Origin: Chitinophagaceae bacterium
GTDB lineage: Bacteria; Bacteroidota; Bacteroidia; Chitinophagales; Chitinophagaceae
Assembly (NCBI GenBank): GCA_003509845.1
Contig: DOMR01000094.1
Span: 1-5,809 of the forward strand
Reading direction: 5' to 3'
Length of the DNA: 5,809 bases
Position numbers and translations under genes: made by a program
The notes under the pieces: generated by a model
What the model was told of the DNA's origin: nothing
What the model saw: only the letters and a program-made list of their open reading frames with translations
Databases searched by the model: none
Shown: positions 1-5,809 of the stretch, in pieces
Numbering within the stretch: the first letter of the stretch is position 1
How the letters are laid out: the number at the start of each line of letters is the position of its first letter

Positions 1-52
1 AATAAACTTTTAATTACAAATTAACAATTCTTAAACTTGAAATCGTAAATCT

Positions 53-3028
53 ATGAACATGAAAAAAACACTTGTTGCTTTGTTGCTAGCAGTTATCTGC
101 TTGCCAGCATTTGCGCAAGATCGTACGGTTACTGGTAAGGTAACCGACGCCAAAGATGGATCTCCTTTGGTTGCAGCCTCTGTCGTTGTAAAAGGAACTA
201 ATAAAGGAGTGAGTACATCTTCGGATGGTACTTTTTCTTTGAAAGTTACTGGTACAGAAAATACAGTGGTAGTTTCATTTTTGAACTATGCAACTAAGGA
301 AGTATCTATCGCAGGTCAAACTAACATTAATGTTGCTTTGACGCAAAATTCCGATCAATTAAGCGATGTTGTCGTAATTGGTTATGGTTCCGTTCGCAAA
401 AAGGACTTAACAGGAAGCGTTGCTAACGTTTCTTCCAAGGACTTTGTGAAAGGACAATTAACGAGTCCAGAACAATTAATTGCTGGTAAAGTAGCGGGTG
501 TGCAAATAACTTCAAACGGTGGTGCGCCTGGTGCAGGAAGTACCATCAGAATTAGAGGGGGTGCTTCGCTTAATGCAAGTAATGATCCTTTAATCGTTAT
601 TGATAACGTTCCTTTAAGTAATAATGGTATTTCAGGTATTGCAAACCCACTTTCTTTAATCAATCCAAATGATATTGAGTCGTTTACTATTTTAAAGGAT
701 GCATCTGCAGCAGCAATCTATGGATCTCGTGCTTCTAATGGTGTAATTATTATTACGACAAAAAAAGGGGCACAAGGAAAAACGAAGTATAATTTTAGTT
801 CACAAACTTCAGTTGGACAAGTCGCTAATTATGTTGATGTGTTAAGTGCTGACGAGTATACTGAATATGTAAATGCAAATGGTACTGCAGCACAAAAGAA
901 ATTATTAGGAACTGATAAAACAGATTGGCAAAAACAAATTTATCAAAGTGCTGTAACTTTTGAAAATAACTTTAGCGCTTCTGGAGCTACTAAGTTGATG
1001 CCTTATCGTTTTTCAGTTGCTTCTTTATCTCAAGAAGGGGTATTGAAAACTGGTAAATTAGATAGAACAACTGTAGGTTTAAATTTAAGTCCACGCTTAT
1101 TCAAGAATGCATTAAAAATTGACTTGAATGCAAAAACTTCTTTTAGTAAGAGTCGTTTCGCTGATCAAGGTGCTATTGGAAATGCGGTTAGTTTTGATCC
1201 GACTAAGCCGGTATATTCTTCAAATGCGGCTGCGTTTGGTGGTTTTTATGAGTGGTTGGATGCAGGTTCAACTACAGGCTTAGCTGGCTTAGCGCCAAAA
1301 AATCCAGTAGGATTATTAATGCAAAAGCAAGATTTAAGCAATGTAAACAGAACTATTGCAAATGCTGATATCGATTACACTTTACCGTTCTTTAAGGATC
1401 TAAGATTACACACGAATGTAGGTATTGATGTTTCCAATGGCTCAGGTACTATTTTTATACCTGCTACAGCGGCATCCACCTTTAAACGTTTTAATGGCAA
1501 GGGAGGTGTTAACAATGAATACAAGCAAGAAAATTCCAACTTATTGGCTGAGTCCTACTTGAACTATTCAAAATATGTTGCAAATATCGAAAGTAAATTT
1601 GATGTAATTGCGGGTTATGCTTATCAAGAATTTAAATCAAAGAATTTCAACTTCAATGATTTAACAGAAGATGGCACTGTAGTCACTGCACCTAATTTCC
1701 CTTATGATATTCCTGAAAACAGATTAGTATCATTTTATGGTAGATTTAACTACGCATTAAAAGGTAAATATTCATTTACAGGAACAATCCGTCAAGATGG
1801 ATCTTCAAGATTTAATGCCGATAACCGTTTTGCTACCTTCCCTTCTTTCGCAGCAGCTTGGAATTTAGCGGAAGAGAATATGTTTAAGCAATCAAAAGTA
1901 ATTTCTGCATTGAAATTAAGATTTGGTTATGGCGAAACAGGACAACAAGATGGTATTGGTAACTATGACTACTTATCGTATTATGCATTAAGTGGCCAAC
2001 AAGGTAAATACCAATTTGGAAATACTTTCTACAATATGTATGCACCAGGTGGTTATTATGGCGGAAGGAAGTGGGAGCAAACAGCGACTACGAACTTAGC
2101 TTTAGATTTTGGCTTATTCAACAATAAGTTAACTGGTAGTTTAGATATTTACAAAAAAGTAACTTCTGATTTATTAAACTTAGTAGGACAACCTGCAGGT
2201 GCGAACTTCTCTAACCAAGTAATTGCGAATGTGGGTGATATGGAAAATAAAGGCGTTGAATTAAGCTTGAATTTACAAGCCGTTAATAAAGCGGATTTCA
2301 ACTGGGATTTAGGTTTCAACGTAACCTACAATGAAAATAAAATCACCAATTTAACAATTTCTCCAGATCCTAATTATCCTGGTAATAAATTTGGCGGTAT
2401 TTCTGGTGGTGTGGGAAACACGATCATGATTAATTCAGTTGGATACAACAGAGGATCTTTTTATGTTTTCCAACAAGTATATGATGCTGCAGGAAAACCA
2501 ATTGAAGGATTGTTTGTTGATCGTAACAAGGATGGGGTTATCAATGATAAAGACCAATACCAATACCAAAGTGTGGATCCTAAAATTTTCTTAGGATTTA
2601 CATCTAATATGACTTACAAAAAATGGAATGCTGGTTTTGTTGTAAGAGCTAACGTTGGTAATTATATGTATAATAACGTGTATAGCACTTTAGGTACTTT
2701 CAGAGCCATCTCAAGTTTAGCTACTCATAATGGTAATGCTTCAAGGAATATTTTAGAAACAAGCTTTACACAAAATGGGGTGAATCAATTAATGAGTGAT
2801 TATTATATTCAAAATGCTTCTTTCTTAAGAGTAGACAATATTAATATTGGCTATAATGCAGGGAAAGTATTTAAGGATAAAGCAAATTTAAGATTTAACG
2901 CAAGTATTCAAAATGCATTCATCATTACTAAATACAAAGGATTAGATCCTGAAATTGGTGGTGGTATCGATAATAATTTTTATCCTAGACCTCGTGTATT
3001 TGCATTAGGCTTAAATTTTGATTTTTAA
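53..3028 (+). CDS. SusC-like TonB-dependent outer-membrane glycan transporter
   Basis: This is a complete 991-residue SusC/RagA-family protein, which forms the outer-membrane barrel that imports oligosaccharides bound by its SusD partner using TonB energy. Residues 1-21 are a signal peptide (KK, hydrophobic core, AFA before Q22). A carboxypeptidase-D regulatory-like beta domain follows (about 24-100, starting RTVTGKVTDAKDGSPL). The SusC TonB-box region is at 104-112 (SDVVVIGYG). The plug domain runs from about 119 to 239, with the typical IRIRGG, LIVIDNVPL, LKDASAAAIYGSRASNG and TTKKG segments. The rest is beta-barrel, ending in aromatic FDF as expected of a BAM signal. A calcium-loop-like DRNKDGVINDKD lies at 823-834. 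ATG at 53 and ATG at 59 (M3) are both possible starts; either leaves an intact signal peptide, and no Shine-Dalgarno sequence decides between them. It lies 20 bp before the SusD-like gene. Family assignment is near certain; alpha-glucan as substrate is inference from the SusE neighbour. Confidence 0.97.
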   Translation: MNMKKTLVALLLAVICLPAFAQDRTVTGKVTDAKDGSPLVAASVVVKGTNKGVSTSSDGTFSLKVTGTENTVVVSFLNYATKEVSIAGQTNINVALTQNSDQLSDVVVIGYGSVRKKDLTGSVANVSSKDFVKGQLTSPEQLIAGKVAGVQITSNGGAPGAGSTIRIRGGASLNASNDPLIVIDNVPLSNNGISGIANPLSLINPNDIESFTILKDASAAAIYGSRASNGVIIITTKKGAQGKTKYNFSSQTSVGQVANYVDVLSADEYTEYVNANGTAAQKKLLGTDKTDWQKQIYQSAVTFENNFSASGATKLMPYRFSVASLSQEGVLKTGKLDRTTVGLNLSPRLFKNALKIDLNAKTSFSKSRFADQGAIGNAVSFDPTKPVYSSNAAAFGGFYEWLDAGSTTGLAGLAPKNPVGLLMQKQDLSNVNRTIANADIDYTLPFFKDLRLHTNVGIDVSNGSGTIFIPATAASTFKRFNGKGGVNNEYKQENSNLLAESYLNYSKYVANIESKFDVIAGYAYQEFKSKNFNFNDLTEDGTVVTAPNFPYDIPENRLVSFYGRFNYALKGKYSFTGTIRQDGSSRFNADNRFATFPSFAAAWNLAEENMFKQSKVISALKLRFGYGETGQQDGIGNYDYLSYYALSGQQGKYQFGNTFYNMYAPGGYYGGRKWEQTATTNLALDFGLFNNKLTGSLDIYKKVTSDLLNLVGQPAGANFSNQVIANVGDMENKGVELSLNLQAVNKADFNWDLGFNVTYNENKITNLTISPDPNYPGNKFGGISGGVGNTIMINSVGYNRGSFYVFQQVYDAAGKPIEGLFVDRNKDGVINDKDQYQYQSVDPKIFLGFTSNMTYKKWNAGFVVRANVGNYMYNNVYSTLGTFRAISSLATHNGNASRNILETSFTQNGVNQLMSDYYIQNASFLRVDNINIGYNAGKVFKDKANLRFNASIQNAFIITKYKGLDPEIGGGIDNNFYPRPRVFALGLNFDF

Positions 3029-3048
3029 TCAATACAAAACAAACAACT

Positions 3049-4947
3049 ATGAAAAATAATTTATATAAAGTTGGGTTAACGTTGAGTTTTGTTGCAATCC
3101 TATTTGGAGCTTGCGTAAAAAAACTTGATGTATTACCTACAAATGACATCACTGCCGATGTGGTATATAGCTCGGTAGATGGTTATAAAAAGGCTTTCGC
3201 TAAAGTTTATGGTGCCTTTGCCTTGGGTGGAAATAATGGTGCAAATGGTGGCGGTGATATTCAAGGTATCGATGGTGGATTTTCGGATTTCTTCCGTCTT
3301 TATTGGAATGCACAAGAATTACCTACTGATGAAGCAGTCGTTTCATGGGGTGATGCAGGTTTACCTGATTTTCACAAAATGAATTGGTCTGCAAATAACC
3401 AATTTATTAAAGCGTTGTACTACCGTTCATTTTATCAAATTACGGTAGCGAATGATTTTATCAGACAAGCAAGTGATGCGAATCTTGCTAAAAGAGGAAT
3501 CACAGGCGCTGATGTTGATAATATTAAAAGATTCAAAGCGGAAGCAAGATTCTTGAGAGCTTATCAGTATTCCGTATTAATGGATTTATTTGGAAGCCCT
3601 GCTTTCATTACAGATTCAATTGCCATGGGTAGTGAATTACCTAAGCAAATTTCAAGAGGGGATCTTTTCGCTTTTGTAGAAAAAGAGTTAAAGGAAATTG
3701 AACCATTACTTGCTGCACCAAAAGCAAATGAGTATGGAAGAGCAGATCAAGCAGCAGCTTGGGCATTACTTGCACGTAATTATTTAAATGCAAAAGTGTA
3801 TACCGGTGCTGATAAAAACACCGATGCAATCACTTATGCAAATAAGGTAATTGCAGTAACTGGGTATAGTTTATTGCCTGATTACACTAAATTAATGAGA
3901 GCAGATAATCACTTAAACAACCCTGAGTTTATTTTAACCATTAACTATGATGGTAAATTCACCACCAACTGGGGAGGTACTACTTTCTTAACACACGCAG
4001 CAGTGGGTGGTAATATGAAGGCTTCTGATTTTGGTATTGATGGAGGCTGGGGTGGTATTAGAACCACTAAAGGTTTAGTAAACACATTTACGTATGATTT
4101 AAATTTACCTGCAGTAACATCTACATTGGGCACTGCTAGTAAATATGGTTTGGTGGGTTCAGCGGTCAACAACTGGGGCGCAACGCCAGATGTTCCTTTT
4201 TATCCTACTGCAACTGCTGGCGTTTTTGTTGCTTATGTTAAATTTTTAAGTGGTGATTGGAAAATCAGAGTTAACAATGATTGGTCCGAAAACTACGGCG
4301 ATAATGGTGCTAATTTATCATTGGAAGCGAATGGTGATAATATGAAAACGGATGCTGGTTTTTACAAAGTAGTGTTAACGGTTAAACCAGGTGCTTTATC
4401 TTATGCTGTTTCAAATCCTGACCAACGTGCGCAGTTCTTTACAGGAAACAATGGTGTTGAAATAAATGATATTGGTGACTTTAAAGATGGTTATGGCATC
4501 ACTAAATTTAAAAACATTAAAAGCGATGGTTCAAATGGTTCAGATGCAACGCAGGTTGACATTGATATGCCTTTGTTCCGTTTGGCTGAGATGTATTTAA
4601 TTTATGCCGAAGCTGTTAAGCGTGGCGGTGCAGGTGGATCTGATGCTACTGCTGTTTCTTATATCAATAAATTGCGTGAGCGAGCTATTGGTAACAAGAG
4701 CGGTAATGTCACCACTTATACCCTTGATATGATTTTGGATGAAAGAGCACGTGAGTTGTATTGGGAAGGTTTCAGAAGAACAGATTTAATCCGTTTTGAT
4801 GATAAATTCACAACAAGCACTTATGTTTGGCCTTGGAAAGGAGATGTGAAAGCTGGTAAGGGTGTTGAATCTTGGAGAAAGGTTTACCCTATACCAACGG
4901 ACGATCTTACTGCAAACCCAAATTTAAAGCAGAATCCTAATTATTAA
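3049..4947 (+). CDS. SusD/RagB-like surface lipoprotein with an inserted SusE-type binding module
   Basis: This is a complete 632-residue SusD/RagB-family lipoprotein, the lid that captures glycan over the SusC barrel. The signal peptide ends in a lipobox (FGAC, Cys22), followed by VKKLD, so an outer-membrane lipid anchor is expected. Family hallmarks are the Gly-rich loop and DFFRLYWNAQELPTDEAV segment (about residues 60-105), the TPR-type helix RFKAEARFLRAYQY (162-175), WGGIRTTKGLVNTF (334-347), the C-terminal helix LDERARELYWEGFRRTDLIRF (562-582) and the terminal YPIPTDDLTANPNLKQNPNY. The protein is about 100 residues longer than the usual 500-550. The excess lies between F347 and D458, which are normally joined by a short linker, and resembles a SusE/SusF carbohydrate-binding module. 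There is no frameshift; the SusD fold resumes in frame at DQRAQFF (458-464). The start is the ATG 20 bp after the SusC-like stop, behind an A-rich leader without a Shine-Dalgarno sequence. The SusD call is very secure; the identity of the insert is inference from motifs. Confidence 0.97.
   Translation: MKNNLYKVGLTLSFVAILFGACVKKLDVLPTNDITADVVYSSVDGYKKAFAKVYGAFALGGNNGANGGGDIQGIDGGFSDFFRLYWNAQELPTDEAVVSWGDAGLPDFHKMNWSANNQFIKALYYRSFYQITVANDFIRQASDANLAKRGITGADVDNIKRFKAEARFLRAYQYSVLMDLFGSPAFITDSIAMGSELPKQISRGDLFAFVEKELKEIEPLLAAPKANEYGRADQAAAWALLARNYLNAKVYTGADKNTDAITYANKVIAVTGYSLLPDYTKLMRADNHLNNPEFILTINYDGKFTTNWGGTTFLTHAAVGGNMKASDFGIDGGWGGIRTTKGLVNTFTYDLNLPAVTSTLGTASKYGLVGSAVNNWGATPDVPFYPTATAGVFVAYVKFLSGDWKIRVNNDWSENYGDNGANLSLEANGDNMKTDAGFYKVVLTVKPGALSYAVSNPDQRAQFFTGNNGVEINDIGDFKDGYGITKFKNIKSDGSNGSDATQVDIDMPLFRLAEMYLIYAEAVKRGGAGGSDATAVSYINKLRERAIGNKSGNVTTYTLDMILDERARELYWEGFRRTDLIRFDDKFTTSTYVWPWKGDVKAGKGVESWRKVYPIPTDDLTANPNLKQNPNY
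4141..4410 (+). other. SusE/SusF-like carbohydrate-binding module inserted in SusD (residues about 365-454)
   Basis: This part of the SusD-like reading frame does not match the SusD fold. It reads as a compact beta-sandwich module. It opens with KYGLVGSAVNNWG (365-377), then has a beta-strand ending GDWKIRVNNDWSENYGDNG (402-420), then NMKTDAGFYKVVLTV (431-445) and a closing strand ALSYAVS. The order G-L-V/I-G-S-A...W, then K-x-R-x-N-N-D-W-x-x-N-Y-G, then A-G-x-Y-K-V-x-L is what I know from the C-terminal starch-binding modules of SusE and SusF. The neighbouring SusE-like protein shows the same opening (WGLIGSATSGGWG, 265-277). Trp404, Trp412, Lys405, Arg407 and Asn409/Asn410 are candidates for sugar contacts. 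Boundaries are approximate, and glycan binding is inferred, not shown. Confidence 0.8.
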
Positions 4948-4967
4948 TTTAGATTTATTTCTTTAAA

Positions 4968-5809
4968 ATGAAAAATATGAAAACAATAATAAATAAAATC
5001 CTTCTAGTAGTCACCTTTGGTGTATTACTTATCGCTTGTAATAAAGAAGGTGAAATGGTAAAATTGGGCACAACTGCTGTGCCAGGAGTATTAACTACCT
5101 CTGTGAGTTCAGTGGTACTTACAAAACCCAATTTAACCATGGAAGCGTTTAAAGCTAGCTTTACGCCAGCTGATTTTGGATTTAATGCTGCGGCTACTAA
5201 CACTTTACAAATTGCAAAAGCGGGTACTAGTTTTGCAGGGGCTAAGGAAATTATCCTTGAAGCAGGAGTGACTTCAAGATCTTTAACCCATTTAGAATTA
5301 AATGATATTTTACTTGCAATGAACTTTGTGCCTGAAGTGGCTGCAAGTGTTGAATGCAGAGTGAAATCAACCATTTCAACAAGTGTTGCAGCTGTTTATA
5401 CCAATGTAAAAACAATGAGCGTTACACCTTTTGCATTAAAAGGTACTTTGTATATGCCAGGTGCTTATCAAGGATGGGATCCAACCACGGCGGATAGTTT
5501 AGTATCAGCAACTGGTGATGGTGTTTATAAAGGAGTTATCTTATTTACTGCTTCTGCACAAGAATTCAAATTGTTAAAGAAAAAGTCATGGGGTGCGCCT
5601 GAATATGGATCTGGATCTAGTGCAGGTAGCATTGCTGTAGCTGGTGGAAATTTAGTAGGACCAACTGCTTTTACAACAGATGGGGTTACTTACGCTACTG
5701 AAAGCTTTTTAGTAACGGCTGATTTGAATACCAATAAAATTGCCTACGAATTACAATCATGGGGATTGATAGGCTCTGCTACTTCAGGTGGCTGGGGATC
5801 AGATGTAAA
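4968..5809 (+). CDS. SusE-like surface glycan-binding lipoprotein (3' end beyond window)
   Basis: The frame is open from ATG 4968 to the window edge, giving 280 complete codons with no stop, so the gene is partial at its 3' end. The protein begins with a lipoprotein signal peptide (lipobox LIAC, Cys24). The residues after it, NKEGE, resemble the acidic/lysine surface-export signal known for Bacteroidota lipoproteins. Residues about 40-150 match the SusE N-terminal domain, including SVVLTKPN, FTPADFGFNAAATNTLQI, LTHLELNDIL and VECRVKSTIS. A first SusE/SusF-type binding module runs from about 158 to 260 (GTLYMPGAYQGWDP, then DGVYKGVILF, EFKLLKKKSWGAPEYGSG). A second begins at 265 (WGLIGSATSGGWG) and is cut. 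SusE-type proteins sit on the cell surface and hold starch or related glycans near the SusCD transporter. ATG 4977 (M4) is an alternative start. The gene follows the SusD-like stop by 20 bp and is expected to share its transcript. The closest alternative is a SusF-type protein, which would show more modules downstream. Confidence 0.92.
   Translation, partial: MKNMKTIINKILLVVTFGVLLIACNKEGEMVKLGTTAVPGVLTTSVSSVVLTKPNLTMEAFKASFTPADFGFNAAATNTLQIAKAGTSFAGAKEIILEAGVTSRSLTHLELNDILLAMNFVPEVAASVECRVKSTISTSVAAVYTNVKTMSVTPFALKGTLYMPGAYQGWDPTTADSLVSATGDGVYKGVILFTASAQEFKLLKKKSWGAPEYGSGSSAGSIAVAGGNLVGPTAFTTDGVTYATESFLVTADLNTNKIAYELQSWGLIGSATSGGWGSDV

Noticed and set aside
1..52. Possible Bacteroidota promoter before the SusC-like gene: TAAACTTG at 32-39 is one mismatch from the TAnnTTTG -7 element.
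   Set aside because: It would leave an untranslated leader of only a few bases, no convincing -33 element lies at the right distance, and such A/T-rich strings are common by chance here. The real promoter is probably upstream of the window.
92..103. Cys16 in the SusC-like signal peptide as a lipobox.
   Set aside because: The preceding residues (AVI) do not fit a lipobox, and a normal signal peptidase I site (AFA before Q22) follows. SusC proteins are not lipoproteins.
382..663. A 93-codon open frame on the minus strand.
   Set aside because: It is antisense to the conserved plug domain of the SusC-like gene and has no features of a real protein.
3029..3048. Possible terminator or internal promoter in the 20-bp gaps after the SusC-like and SusD-like genes (3029-3048 and 4948-4967).
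   Set aside because: Neither gap has an inverted repeat or a recognisable -7/-33 pair. Both are A/T-rich leaders of the kind seen between genes of one Bacteroidota operon.
4955..5374. A 139-codon open frame on the minus strand.
   Set aside because: It lies opposite the SusE-like coding sequence, whose lipoprotein signal and SusE N-domain are clear in the + frame. The minus-strand translation has no recognisable domain, so it is an antisense shadow.

Overview
The window reads as part of a polysaccharide utilisation locus (PUL) from a member of the Bacteroidota. The grounds are a SusC/SusD/SusE gene series on one strand, low G+C with strongly A/T-biased third positions, no Shine-Dalgarno sequence before any of the three starts, and A-rich leaders instead. 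The protein style (SusC with a carboxypeptidase-D-like N-terminal extension, long SusE with starch-binding modules) would fit Chitinophagaceae/Sphingobacteriia or related environmental lineages, but the sequence alone does not settle the family.

Layout, all on the + strand: 1-52 is a short A/T-rich leader; 53-3028 is a complete SusC-like TonB-dependent outer-membrane transporter (991 aa); 3049-4947 is a complete SusD-like surface lipoprotein (632 aa); 4968 to the window end is the first 280 codons of a SusE-like surface glycan-binding lipoprotein, cut by the window edge. Both gene junctions are exactly 20 bp, with no room for a terminator, so the three genes are almost certainly co-transcribed. 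No RNA genes, insertion sequences, CRISPR arrays or intrinsic terminators were seen, and there is no gene-free stretch longer than 52 bases.

Working model: the SusD lid and the SusE binding protein capture an oligo- or polysaccharide on the cell surface, and the SusC barrel imports it with energy from TonB-ExbBD. The SusE family and its binding modules favour an alpha-glucan (starch or malto-oligosaccharides), but no enzyme or regulator gene lies in the window to confirm the substrate.

The most notable point is inside the SusD homologue. Between two segments that are normally close together in SusD proteins (W334-F347 and D458-F464) sits about 110 extra residues. They look like a SusE/SusF-type carbohydrate-binding module, the same kind of module that begins at the cut end of the SusE-like protein next door. 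This SusD therefore appears to carry its own second glycan-binding site.
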